Made by a program: the position numbers and the translations under genes
Assembly (NCBI GenBank): GCA_002007465.1
Contig: LNAC01000765.1
Coordinates: 113,126 to 177,125 of the forward strand
DNA: 64,000 bases
From: Ailurus styani
Lineage: Eukaryota > Chordata > Mammalia > Carnivora > Ailuridae
Reading direction: 5' to 3'
Shown here: piece by piece, positions 34,173-46,574 of the stretch
Layout: each line of letters starts with the position of its first letter
Numbering within the stretch: position 1 is the first letter of the stretch
The notes under the pieces: model-generated
Databases searched by the model: none
What the model was told of the DNA's origin: nothing
What the model saw: only the letters and a program-made list of their open reading frames with translations

Positions 34173-37100
34173 AAAAATAAGTGGTTTATATATATTTTGT
34201 TGAGTCATAAGTACAGAAAACATGCCAAGAAGTCTACAAAGAAAATGGAAAAATTTGAAGAGGAAGCATAATTTTACTTAAGATATAAATGGCTAGCATA
34301 CAAAAATTGCTCAGAAATGTCAACTAATAGTATGTACCAACAGTTGGCCCTAAGCGAAGCTGGATTTTACATTTATTGATAATGGTCAAAGTTATTTTCC
34401 ATTTTGAAACTTTCCAGGCACATAAAAATACATTTTTCAGACAGCCAAATCTAAGACAACCTATATGGACAACAGCATATAAAACTCTATATAGGAGAGA
34501 GGAGTTAAACGGTGGAGAAGTAGGGGGACCCTGGGTTTTCCTTGTCCCTCGAACACAGCTGTATTGAGGTTAGATCACTTAGAATACCCAGAAAATCAAT
34601 CTGAGGATTGGAAGGATTTCCACCATTGGAGGGAGACAGTGTGACAGGAGCGAAATGTGTGGAAGTGAATTGGTGGGGAGAAAAACTGCCATGCTGCAGA
34701 GTGGGGGGAAGTCCCTTTCACTGGGAGAGTAAAGGGAGAGAAGAAATGGTTAAGAGAGTATGGCATTGGGTCCACACAAGCAGAGAACCCTCTCAGCACC
34801 ACCAACTGGTGAGTAAGGAGAAAGTGTCACAGGTTTTTTGCAAACAGTATGTACAGATCTCAAACTTAGGTTTTGGAAGTACATGACTTTTGCTGGAGCA
34901 GAGCTGTGGCTCGTGCACAAAGTGGTGTAGGGTTCTCCTGGGTTGCCCTGGGAGAGAACATTCCCCCCCTTGGAATACATTTGGAGGAGGATATATATAT
35001 TGGAGGAGGAGATTATATATATATATTGCCTCTCCAAAGACAAAAGACCCTATAGGAACCAGGAAATGGCCTTTTATTGGCAGGGGACAGAGGCCCACAT
35101 AGAGGGTGGCTAACGTAGTTGATGCTTTTTACAGTGCTAAAACATACATTCTGTGCCCTGTGCAAGTATGGGACTGTTTTTCTGAGACAAAGTACACTAG
35201 ACATAGCATAGCAGGGAGCTTCTACTCCAAAGAAGCGAGCAAACCCATCTGGTACCCAGTCTTTTCAGATTTGGAGTTTTGAATCCCAGCCATGTGGCAA
35301 AGGTAAAACAAAAGAGAGCTGTGACACCAGATGCGCTGACAGCCCTCGCTTTTCTGGGAGGGCTTCCTGAATACTGTGTGTGGTGGGGGAGGGTGCAGTG
35401 AGATCTTCTGTCCAGGGACAAGAGTGGGATGGCACCATTTTCTCCTCGAGACCAATATGGTCAAACTACAGAGGACAACACAGCGGCCTGCAATAGAGGT
35501 GGGAGCTGCTTACACCAAATCCTGTCCCCCAGTGCCTGGAAAGTCCATATATACTGGAGCAGGACTGACTATGAGCCAGCGAGCGGGCCTCTTCCTCAAA
35601 AGACCAACACAGGCAGCAACCTGCATGTACCAAATCTACTGATCATACAGTGCTTCAAAGCATCACCTGCAGTTCTGGTGGAAATAGGATCAGGCCGTAT
35701 TTTTTTTCTTTTGAAATCAGGTTGTTTGTTTTTTAGTTTGTTTTTTTCATTTCCTTTTCTCTTAAAAAAAAAGAGAAGGGGAGATATCAGAAGATAAACA
35801 GAGGGAGAGGGAGCCTCCATAAGTTGGTGCCTGGAAAGTGATAACACCAGAGCACAAAAGCATCCTGTACCAGGGACGAGGCAAAAACTTGTACAGCGGT
35901 AGTGGCCGGGAAAGGGCTTTAGAGCAGCACTCAGAGAGGATCCAGGAGATGCTGATGCATCTGTGCAAGCCCCGACTGCTTGCAATTTTAGAAGCGCAAA
36001 GGACAGAGACACGTCCAGTTCTGGGGGTCAATGTCTGGGAGAGTGGCTGTGAGTATGCACCTCAGGAGGCTGCAGTTTTCAGTTTAACTTATACTTTTCC
36101 ACACCTATATTTTTGTATAGATATATGCTTCATTGTAGTCCTTTTTTCCCTGTTTAATATTACCTTAATATATATAAAATTTTACTTTCCCTGTAATTTT
36201 GGGAAGTAGTGTCCTCTAACAAACAGAACAAAATACAACCAGGAACAACTGAAGTACCCTACTTTGCCTACACTGAAAGATTATAACCCCCCTTGCCCTC
36301 ACCCCCTTTTGATTTTTTAATTTTATAAATTGTATTCTTGTGTTTCATTTTGGCTTTTTTCTTTTGGTGGTGGCTTCCGACCACTCCAGATTTTCCTAGG
36401 GTGCATCTTCCTTGGGTCGTGGTTGATATTCTGGACTCTGTGCATTCCCTCAGCCACCCCTCAATAGAATGATTAGGAGGAATTCCCAACAAAGAAAAGG
36501 ACCAAAGACAATGGCCTCTGCCACAGACCTAATGGATATGGATATAAGCAAGATGTCAGAGATAGCCTTTAGGGTAGCAATTATGAAGTCTAGATTATGA
36601 ATATCTAGGCTTGAGAAAACCATTAGCAACAATGTAGACTCTCTAAGGGCAGAAATGAGATCTAATCAAGCCAAATGTAAAAATGCTATGAATGAGATGC
36701 AGTCTAAACTGGATACTCTAACATCCAGGGTAAATGAAGCAGAAGAATGAATTAGTGATCTACAAGATAAGCTGATAAAAAGAAAGGAAGCTGAGGAGAA
36801 CTGGTAATAAACAGCTAGAATCTCATGAGGACAGACATAAATCAATGATGCCATGAAACGTTCCAATGTCGGAATTACTGGGATCACTGAGGGGGTGGAG
36901 AGAGAGAGAGAGGAAGAGGAGGTATTTTTTAGCAAATCATAACTGAGAACTTCCCTAATCTGGGGAAGGAAATAAACGTTCATATCCAAGACGCAGAGAA
37001 GACCCCTCACAAGGTCAATAAAAACAGACCAACACGCTGGCATAGAATAGTAAAATGTCAGCTAAAGAAGTTATCCCAAGAGCAGTCAGAGAGGAGATTT

Positions 37101-37261
37101 CCTATGTACAGAGGGAGGAACATAAGAATAATGTCAGACCTGTCCAGAGACCTGGCAAGCCAGTAAGGGCTGGCAAGCCACATTCCGGGTACTAAATGAA
37201 AAGAACATCCAGCCAAGAATATTTTATCCCGCTAGGTTATCATTCAAAATGGATGGAGAGA

Positions 37262-37458
37262 GGGCGCCTGGGTGGCTCAGTGGGTTAATGCCTCTGCTTT
37301 CGGCTCAGGTCATGATCTCAGGGTCCTGGGATCGAGGCCCGCATCGGGCTCCCTGCTCAGCGGGGAGCCTGCTTCCCCCTCTCTCTCTCTGCCTGCCTCT
37401 CTGCCTCTTAGTGATCTCTCTCCCTCTGTGAAATAAATAAATAAAATCTTTAAAAAAA
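37262..37458 (+). mobile_element. can-SINE in L1 #2 ORF1, sense
   Basis: TSD aaatggatggagaga on both sides (about 37247-37261 and 37458-37472). Close to consensus, so a recent copy. Confidence 0.95.
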
Positions 37459-38020
37459 ATGGATGGAGAGACAAGGAACTTCCAGGACCAAAAGAAACTG
37501 GAAGAATATGTGACCACCAATCCGGCCCTGCAAGAAATATTAAGGGGGATTCTATAAAAGAAAAAAGACCCCAAGAGTAATATAGACCAGAAATTGACAG
37601 AGACAATCTATGGAAACAGGGACTTCACAGGCAATATGATGGCACTGAAATCATATCCTTAAATAGTCACTCTCAATCTGAGTGGCCTAAATGTTCCCAT
37701 GAAACAAGGTAAGTTTGCAGATTGGATAAAAAGAGATGATCCATCCATATACTGTCTACAAAAGACTTATTTTGAACCTAAAGTTATTTCCAGATGGAAA
37801 GTGAGGGGATGGAGAAACATTTGTCATGCCAACAGACCTCCAAAGCAAGCTGGGGTAGCAATTCTCATATCAAACAAATTAGATTTTAAACTAAAGACTG
37901 TAGTAAGAAATGTAGAGGGACACTATATCATACTTAAAGGGTCTATCCAACAAGAAGATCTAACAATTGTAAATATCTGTGCCCCCAACACGGGAGCAGC
38001 AAACTACATAAGCCAGTTCT

Positions 38021-38221
38021 TTTTTTTTTTTTTTTTTTAAGATTTTATTTATTTGACACAGAGAGAGAGATTACAAGTAGGCAGAGAGGCAGGCAGAGAG
38101 AGAGGAGGAAACAGGCTCCCCGCTGAGCAGAGAGCCCGATGCGGGCCTCGATCCCAGGACACTGAGATCATGACCTGAGCCGAAAGCAGAGGCTTTAACC
38201 CACTGAGCCACCCAGGCGCCC
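38021..38221 (-). mobile_element. can-SINE in L1 #2 ORF2, antisense
   Basis: It splits the endonuclease domain. TSD ataagccagttctt at 38008-38021 and about 38225-38238. The short sequence 'gac' between head and right TSD is ordinary slippage. Confidence 0.94.
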
Positions 38222-41200
38222 GACATAAGCCAGTTCTTAACCAAAATAAAGAATCAGATCAACAATAATATATCAATAGTAGGAGATTTTAACACTCCAC
38301 TCTCAGCATTCGACAGATCATCTAAACAGAAGATCAGTAAAGACACAAGAGCTTTGAATTTGAATTTCTTTTTTCCACCCTAAAATAACAGAATACTCAT
38401 TCTTCTCGAATGAACACAGAACTTTCTCCAAAATAAACCACATACTGGGTCACAAATCAGGTCTCAACCAATACCAAAAGAGTGGGATTATTCCCTGCAT
38501 GATATCAGACCACAATGCCTTGAAACTGGAACTCAACCAAAAGGAAAAGTTTGCAAGGAATTCAAACATTTGGAAGTTAAAAAGCATCCTGCTAGAGAAT
38601 GACTGGATCAACCAGAAAATTAAAGACGATCTTAAACAATTCATAGAAACTAATGAGAATGAAAACACTTCAGTCCAAAACCTATGGGATGCTGCAAAGG
38701 TGGTCCTAAGAGGGAAATAAATAGCCATCCAAGCCTCCCTCAGAAAACTAGAAAAATCCCAAATGCACAAGCTAACCTTACACCTAAAGGAGCTGGAGAA
38801 AGAACAGCAAATAAAACCTAAACCAAGCAGAAGAGTAATAATAACGTTTAGAGCACATATCAATGAAATAGAAACCAGAAAAACAGTAGAAGAGATCAAT
38901 GAAACAAGGAGCTGGCTCTGTGAAATACTAAGATCAATAAACCACTGTCCAGACTTATCCAAAAGAAAAGAGAAAGGACCCAAATTAATAAAACCATGAA
39001 TGAAAGGGGAGAAATCACAACTAACACAAAGAAAATAGAAGCAGTTATTAGAAATTATTATCAGCAACTATATGCCAAGAAATTAAGCAATAAGAAAGAA
39101 ATGGATGTCTTCTTGGAAAGTTACAAACTACCAAGACTGAAACAGGAAGAAATAGACAATCTGAATAGACCCATAACCAGTAACGAAATTGAAGCAGTAA
39201 TCAAAAACCTCCCAAAATACAAAAGTCCAGAGCCAGATGACTTCCCAGGGGAATTCTACCAAACATTTAAAGAAGAATAATACCTAGTCTACTGAAGCTG
39301 TTTCAAAAAATAGAAACAGAAGGAAAACTTCCAAACTCATTCTTTGAGGCCAGGATTACCCTAATCCCAAACCCAGGCAAAGACACCACCAAAAAGAACA
39401 ATTACACAACATATTCCTGAAGAACATGGATACCAGAATACTTTTTCTAGCCAATAGGATTCTAGCCAATAGGATCCAACAGTACTTTAAAAGGATTATC
39501 CATTACCACCAGGTGGAATTTATTCCTGGGATGCAAGGGTGATTCAACATTCACAAATCAATCAATGTGATGGAACATATTAATAAGAGAAGAGAGAAAT
39601 GATATGATCCTCTCAATTGATGCAGAAAAAGCATTTGACAAAATACAGCATCCTTTCCTGATTAAAACTCTTCAGAGTGTAGGGAAAGAGGGAACATTTC
39701 TCAATATCATAAAAACCATCTATGGAAAGCTCACAGCGATTATCATTCTCAATAGGGGAAAAGCTGAGACTGTTCCCTTAAGATCAGGAACACTGCAGGA
39801 ATGCCTACTCTCACCACTATTGTTCACCATAGTACTAAAGTCCCAGCATTAGCAGTCAGACAGCAAAATGAAATAAAATGCATTTAAATTGGCAAAGAAA
39901 AAGTCAAACTCTCCTCGCAGATGACATGATACTTCCTGTGCAAAACCCAAAAGACTCCACCCTCAAATTACTAGAACTCATACAGCAATTCAGCAATGTG
40001 GCAGGATACAGAATCAATGCACAGAAATCAGTTGCTGTACTATACACTAACAATGTAACTCTAGAAAGAGAAATTAAGGAACTGATTCCATTCACAATAG
40101 CAACAAAAACCATAAGATACCTTGGAATATAAACCTGACTAAAGAGGTAAATGATCTATACTCTAGAAACTACAAAACGTAAAAGAAATTGAGGAAGACA
40201 TGAAAACATAGAAAAACATTCCATGCTCATGGATTGGAAGAATAAACATCGTGAAAATATCTGTGTTGCCCAGAACAATCTACACATTCCCTGCCATCCT
40301 TATTAAAACACCCCTGCCGTTTTTCAAAGAGCTGGAACAAATAATCCTAAAATTTGTATGGAACCAGAAAGACCCCAAATCGCCAAAGGAAGGATGAAAA
40401 AGAAAAACAAAGCTGGGAGCATCATGTTGTCTGGCTTCAAGCTTTATTACAAAGCTGTGATCACCAAGACAGCATGATATTGGCACAAAAACAGACACAT
40501 AAACCAATGGAACATAACAGAGACTCCAGAAATGGACCCTCAACTCTATGGTCAACTAATCTTTGAGAAGTCAGGAAAAAATAGCCAACGGAAAAAAGAA
40601 AGTCTCTTTAATAAGTGGTGCTCCGAAAATTGGAGAGCTACACACAGAATAATGAAACAGTACCACTCCCTTACACCACACACAAAGATACACTCTAAAT
40701 GGATAAAAGACCTCAATATTAGATGGGAATCCATCAAAATCCTAGAGGGGAACATTGGTAGTAACCTCTTCAACATCAGCCACAGTAACTTCTTTCAAGA
40801 TACGTCTCCAAAGACAAGGGAAACAAAAGCAAAAATGAACTTTAGGGACTTAATCAAGATAAAAAACATCTGCACAGCAAAGGAAATAGTCAACAAAACA
40901 AAGAGGCAACCCACAGAATGGGAAAAAATATTTGCAAATGACATTAAGGATAAAGGGCTGGTATCTAAGATCCATAAAGAACTTCTCAAACTCAGCACCC
41001 AAAAAACAAATAACCCAGTCAAAAAATGGGCAGAAGACATGAACAGACACTTCTTCAAAGAAGATATACAAATAGGAGGTACTGGAGAGGAGGAGCAGGA
41101 TGGCGGAGGAGTAGGAGACTGATTATCATCAGGTATCAGAAATTCACCCAGCTATTTACCAAACCATTCTGAACACCTACAAATTCAACAGGAGATCGAA

Positions 41201-42379
41201 GAGAAGAAGAGCACCAATTCTAGGAACAGAAAATCGACCACTTTCCAGAAGGTAGGACATGCAGGGAAGTGAATCTGAAGCAATGGGAAGATAGACCCCA
41301 GGGGGGGAAGAGCTGGCTCCTAGCAAGTGAGAGAGCAACAGAGCACAAAATCAGAACTTTTAGAAGTCTCCTCCACTGAGGAACATCGCCCCAGAGGCTA
41401 AGCGGGGTGGGGGGGAGGAGCCCTCATGGGGACAGTGTGGTCTCAGGACCAACAGGGACACAAAAAGACCAAGGGTGTCTGAGAACGACAGAGTTTCCAG
41501 ATATCAGAGAGGAGAAGCCGACTAGAGAGACAGAGCCAAGTTGAGGAGGTGTCTCTGAGCTTGGTGCTACCTTAAACCATGATCCAAAGCACAGTCAGGC
41601 CACTGCTCTTTGAGCGGGGACCCCACAAGTGGCAGATCCAGAGAGACCCTCTCCTTCCTCATCCAGGAGGAGCAGCAAAGGAGCGTGCTACAGGAATCCG
41701 CTGGGTTTGGAAAACCTAAACAGGGCCTTGTGCCAGAGATAGAAACGTTCGGTCACAGGCTGAGTGAGCTCAGAGTGCGGTGCTGGAGGCCAGGAAGACA
41801 GGAGGGACTGACTGCTTTTCTCTGAGGATGCACTGAGGAGTGAGGTCCTGAGCCCTCTGCTCCAAAGGGTTGGAGATTGGGAGGCCGCCATTTTCATTCT
41901 TGTCTTCCAAAGCTGTACAGAAAGCTTTCAGGGAACAAAAGCTCCTGAGAGCGAACCCGAGCCAATTACTTAGCCTGGCCCCTGGCAAGGGTGGTGCAAT
42001 TCTGCCTTGGGAAAAGACAACTGAGAATCACAAAAGTCCCCTCCCCCAGAAGATCAGCAAGAATATACAGCCAAGACCAACTTCACCGATCACTGAGAAT
42101 TGTGGAACTCCAGAGCTAGGGGAAAGCAAGATATAGAATTCATGGCTTTTTCCCCATGATCCTTTAGTCTTTCAAAGTTAAATTTTTCGAATTTTTTTTC
42201 TTAATCTTTTCTTTTAAAATTTTTCCTCTTTCCTATTTAAAAATTTTTTAACTATTTTATCTTATCAGTACCTTTTTAAAAATCTTTTAAAATTTTCATT
42301 GTTATACTCATATTTTATCCCTTAGTTGTATTTAAGCTTCTTCTTTGTATACATATAGGGTCTGTTCAATCACCAGTCT

Positions 42380-42460
42380 AATAGATATAGAAATAGATAT
42401 AGTGATAGAGACAGAGATAGATATAGAAATATATAGATATAGATACAGATATAGATATAT
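42380..42460. repeat. (ATAGAT)n simple repeat in L1 #3 5' UTR
   Basis: Irregular tandem atagatat/agagatag units about 150-200 bp upstream of ORF1. The same structure is present at 53940-54025 in L1 #4. Confidence 0.9.
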
Positions 42461-42602
42461 TTTTTTTCTTTTTGTATTTTCCCCCTCTTTCTTCGCCCCC
42501 CAGTTTCAGGTCTCTTCTGATTAGGTTAGTATATATTTTTCTGGGGTCATTGCTACCCTTTAGTATTTTGTTCTCTCATCTATCTACTCTTATTTGGATA
42601 AA

Positions 42603-43515
42603 ATGACAGGGCAGAAATAATCACGACAAAAAAAAAAGAACAAGAGGCAGTAACAATGGCTAGGGACCTAATCAATGCAGACATTAGTAATATGACAGAA
42701 CTAGAGTTCAGAATGACGATTATCAAGGTGCTAGCTGGGCTCGATAAAAGCATGGAAGATAATAGAGAATCCATCTCTAGAGAAATAAAAACCGTTTCTG
42801 GAGAAATAAAAGAACTAAAATCTAACCAAGTTGAAATCACAAAAGCTATTCATGAGATGCAATAAAGAATGGAGGCTCTAATTTCTAGGATAAATGAGGC
42901 AGAAGACAGAATTAGTGATATAGAAGACCAAATGACAGAGAATAAACAAGCTGCGGAAAAGAGAGACAAACAACTACAGGACCATGAGAGGAGAATTCGA
43001 GAGATAATTGATACCATAAGACGAAACAATATTAGAATAATAGGGATCCCAGAAGAACAAGGGAGGGGGCAGAAGGTATATTGGAGCAAATTTTAGTACA
43101 GAATTTCCCTAATTTGGTGAAGGAAACAAGCATCAAAATCCAGAAGGCACAGAGAACCCCCCCCAAAATCAATAAAAATAGGTTCACACCCAGTCATCTA
43201 ATAGTAAAATTTACAAGTCTTACTGACAAAGAGAAAATCCTGAAAGCTGCTCGGGACAAGAGGTCTGTAACATACGATAGTAGAAATATTAGACTGACAG
43301 CAGGGCTATGCACAGAGACCTGGCAGGCCAGAAAGAACTGGCATGATATATTCAGAGTACTAAATGTGAAAAATATGCAGCCAAGAATACTATATCCAGC
43401 TAGGCTGTCACTGAAAATAGAAGGAGAGATAAAAAGCTTCCAGGACAAACAAAAACTAAAGGAATTTGCAAGCACCAAGTCAGCTCTACAGGAAATAATG
43501 AAAAGGGTCCTCTAA
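42603..43515 (+). pseudogene. L1 ORF1 (ORF1p) relic of L1 #3
   Basis: ORF1p is an RNA-binding coiled-coil trimer that packages L1 RNA. Here the coiled-coil part (42656-42865, heptad-rich) ends at a TAA at 42863-42865. The RRM/CTD part (43081-43515, e.g. RILYPARLSLKIEGEIKSFQ) lies in another frame. Not functional. Confidence 0.9.
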
Positions 43516-44866
43516 GCAAAGAGAGATCCTTAAAAAATCATAGACCAGACACAATATACAGTAACAGGCACCTTACAGGCAATACAATGGCACTGAATTC
43601 ATATCTTGCAACAGTTATCCTGAATGTAAATGGTCTAAATGCCCCAATTAAAAAACACAAGGTATCAGAATGGATTAAAAAAAAAAAGACCCATCGATAT
43701 GCTGTCTACAAGAAACTCATTTTAGACCCAAAGAAACCTCCTGATTTAAAGTGAGGGGGGTGGAAAACAATTTACCATGGTAATGGACATCAAAAGAAAG
43801 CTGGAGTGGCAATCCATATATCAGGTAAATTAGATTTTAAGCCAAAGAATATCATAAGAGATGAGGAAGGACACTATATCATACTTAAAGGATCTGTCCA
43901 ACAAGAAGATCTAACAATTGTAAATATCTATGCCCCTAACATGGGAGCAGCCAATTATTAAACCAATTAATAACAAAATCAAAGAAAAACATTGACAATA
44001 ATACAATAATAGTAGGGGACTTTAACACCCTCCTTACTGAAATGGACAGACCATGGAAGTAAAAGATCAAAAAGGAAATAAAGGCTTTAAATGACACCCT
44101 GGACCAGTTGGACATCACAGATATATTTAGAACATTCCATCCCAAAACAGCAGAATACACATTCTTCTCTAGTCCACATGGAACATTCTCCAGAATAGAT
44201 CACATCCTAGGTCATAAATCAGGTCTCAACCAGTACCAAAAGATTGGGATCATTCCCTGCATATTTTCAGACCATAATCCTCTGAAACTAGCACTCAATC
44301 GCAAGAGGAATGTTGGAAAGAACTCAAATACATGGAGGCTATAGAACATCCTACTAAAGAATGAATGGGTCAACCAGGAAATTAAAGAAGAATTTTAAAA
44401 ATTCATGGAAACAAATGAAAATGAAAACACAACTGTTCAAAATCTTTGGGACACAGCAAAAACAGTCCTGAGAGGAAAGTATAGAGCAATACAAATCTTT
44501 CTCAAGAAACAAGAAAGGTCTCAAGTACACAACCTAACCCTTCAGCTAAAGGAGCTGGAGAAAGAACAGCAAAGAAAAACCCAGCAGGAGAAGAGAAATC
44601 ATAAAGATGAGAGCAGAAATCGATGAAATAGAAACCAAAAGAACAGTAGAACAAATCAACAAAACTAGGAGCTGGTTCTTTGAAAGAATTAATGAGATTG
44701 ATAAACCCCTGGCCAGACTTATCCAGAAGAAAAGAGAAAGGACTCAAATTAATAAAATCATGAATGAAAGAGGAGAGATCACAACCAACACCAAAGAAAT
44801 ACAAACAGTTATAAGAACATTTTATGAGCAACCAGCAGCAAATTTGACAATCTGGAAGAAATGTGT

Positions 44867-45211
44867 TTTCATTTTCATTTGTTTCAAGATATTTTCTAAT
44901 TTCTCTTTTTAAAAAAGATTCATTTATTTATTTTAGAGAGAGTGTAGGAGCAGGAGGGGCAGAGGGAGAGGGAGAGAGAATCTCAAGCAAACCCTGCCCT
45001 GAGTGTAGAGCCCAACCCAGGGTTCAATCCCAGGACCCTGATTTCATGACCTGAGCTGAAACCAAGAGTTGGATGCCCAACAAATTGTACCATCCAGGTG
45101 CTCCTCTAATTTGTCTTCTTATTTCTTCTTTGACTCATTGGTATTTGAGCGTATTTTTATTTTTATATATTTGTGGATTTTTCCATTTTCTTTCTATTTT
45201 CTCCGGAGGGA
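44867..45211 (-). mobile_element. Older L1 ORF2 fragment, antisense (left part)
   Basis: The complement of L1 ORF2 ('ctttgactcattggtatttg', 'tatttgtggatttttcc'). It is interrupted by the SINE at 44906-45104 and continues after the GAPDH pseudogene at 45833. Confidence 0.75.
44906..45104 (-). mobile_element. Older can-SINE, antisense
   Basis: Diverged body (gagagagtgtaggagcagga) and head 'ccatccaggtgctcc'. TSD tctaatttgtc / tctaatttctc on the two sides. Confidence 0.88.
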
Positions 45212-45832
45212 GGGCTTGGTACAGTAAACTTTATATTGATGGTACTGATGGTACATGACAGGGTAGGGCTTCCCAAACCCCTCCTCTTCTTCAGAGGGTC
45301 TGGGATGGAAACTGTGTAGGGCTCGGAAGATTCTCAGTGTGTTGGGGGATGAATTGGAGCCAGGACTCCCCGGCAGCTGAGGACCTCTCTCTTCCTCTTG
45401 CTCTTGGTGGGGCAGGTGGTCCAGGGAGCTCTTATTCTTTAGAGGCCATGTGGACCATAAGGTCTACCACCCGTTTTCTGTAGCCAAATTCATTGTCATA
45501 CCAGGAAGTGAACTTGATACAGTGGTCATTGAGAGCAATGCCAGCCCTGGCATTGAAAGTGGAAGAGTGGGTGTCACTGTTGAAGTCACAGGAGACACCC
45601 TTGTCTTCAGTGTAGTCCAGGATGCCCTTGAAGGTGCCCTCTGATGCCTGTTTCACCACTTCATCAGCTTTTCTCAGGCAGAAGGTCAGATGCATGACTG
45701 ACACAATGGGACATCCCTGTGCCCAATATGGCCAAATTCTTTTACTCCAACCTTCACCATCATGTGTCAGGGACATGGCTGGCATTTCACCAGAAGATGC
45801 CACTATGTGTTGAACAGGGAGGAGGAGAGAGC
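45212..45832 (-). pseudogene. GAPDH (pseudogene): GAPDH processed pseudogene with large internal deletion
   Basis: Minus strand, no introns. From 45832 the order is: a match to the GAPDH 5' UTR (ctcctccctgttcaacaca), the initiation region near 45758 (atggtgaaggttggagt, normally MVKVGV), then after about 15 codons an abrupt jump to the C-terminal NVSVVDLTC region. A second small gap removes the KYDDIKK segment. The end matches [19 protein letters not shown] and [20 protein letters not shown], with stop, and is followed by a GAPDH-like 3' UTR to about 45212. About 220 codons are missing, including the catalytic Cys region. The 153-residue open frame is therefore not an enzyme. No poly(A) tract or clear TSD is left. 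Confidence 0.92.
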
Positions 45833-46160
45833 ACCTTCTGCTGTTGATTTCTAGTTTCATCATAATCAAAAAAGATGTTTTGTGTGATAGCAATCTTTTA
45901 AAATTTCTAAAGACTTGTTTTGTAGCCTAACATATGGTCTATACTGGAAAATGTTCCCTATGCACTTAAGAAAAATGTGTCTTCTGCTGTTGTTGATTAG
46001 TGTTCTGTATGTATTTTTGAGGTCAGATTGATTTTTTAAAAAACTTACTACAAAGCTATAATGATTATAACATACAGTAATCATAACAATGTGGTATTGG
46101 CATAAAGACAGACATATAGACCAATGAAATAGAATAGAAAACTCATAAAGAAATCCTCAC
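45833..46160 (-). mobile_element. Older L1 fragments (right part)
   Basis: 45833-46020 continues the antisense L1 ('gttgatttctagtttcatca', 'ggtctatactggaaaatgtt'). 46030-46160 is instead a sense ORF2 fragment ('gtggtattggcataaagaca'), so two old L1 pieces in opposite orientation meet near 46025. Confidence 0.7.
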
Positions 46161-46173
46161 ATGAGTGGTCAAA

Positions 46174-46362
46174 TGATTTTTTAAAAAAGATTTTATTTAT
46201 TTATTTGACAGTGACACAGCGAGAAAGGGAACACAAGCACGGGGAGTGGGAGAGGAAGAAGCAGGCTCCCTACCAAGCATGAAGCCTGATGTGGGGCTCG
46301 ATCCCAGGACCATGGGATCATGACCTGAGCAGACACTTAATGTCTGAGCAGCCCAGGTGCCC
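46174..46362 (-). mobile_element. can-SINE, antisense
   Basis: TSD gtcaaatgatttttt before and gtcaaatcattttt after. Intermediate divergence. Confidence 0.92.
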
Positions 46363-46574
46363 CAGTCAAATCATTTTTGACCAAATAAGGAAATAGAATA
46401 CTTGCTCAATATGTCCTTAGCATTTTAATAATAGTTTTTAAAAATTCTACTCTGATAATTCCAACATCCCTGCCATATCGGAATCTGGTTCTTTTGCTTG
46501 CTCTCTTTAAACTCTATTTTTTGCCTGTTAGTATGCTTGTAATTTTTGTTGAAACACATATATAATATACTGAT

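Larger units (their letters stand above)
34480..41080 (+). mobile_element. L1 #2: long sense L1 lacking its 3' end
   Basis: A 5' UTR of a different subfamily (about 34490-36480) is followed by an ORF1 relic (about 36490-37556, with SINE at 37262) and an ORF2 relic (about 37650-41075). Endonuclease pieces lie at 37699-38040, RT pieces at 38996-39280 and 39604-40132 ([10 protein letters not shown] and [12 protein letters not shown], where the usual sequence has FADDMI), and C-terminal pieces at 40532-41075. Many stops and indels make it dead. It ends abruptly in ORF2 where L1 #3 begins. The 3' UTR and poly(A) are absent. Confidence 0.9.
41081..44866 (+). mobile_element. L1 #3: 5'-intact, 3'-missing sense L1
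   Basis: Begins with the same 5' terminus as the L1 at 52655 (tggagaggaggagcaggatg) and has a full 5' UTR with an ATAGAT simple repeat. ORF1 (42603-43515) is broken by TAA at 42863-42865 and a frameshift near 43060. It has the endonuclease/linker part of ORF2 (about 43590-44866). It stops inside ORF2 at about 44866, where antisense older L1 begins. Loss of the 3' rather than 5' end is not how L1 insertions normally truncate. Confidence 0.9.

Noticed and set aside
34750..36012. Several frames of 90-138 aa on both strands
   Set aside because: They lie in the 5' UTR of L1 #2 and overlap on opposite strands. No L1 protein or host domain is encoded there.
45432..45893. 153-residue frame as a functional GAPDH-like protein
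   Set aside because: The catalytic centre and the nucleotide-binding fold are deleted. The N-terminal part is translated 5' UTR.
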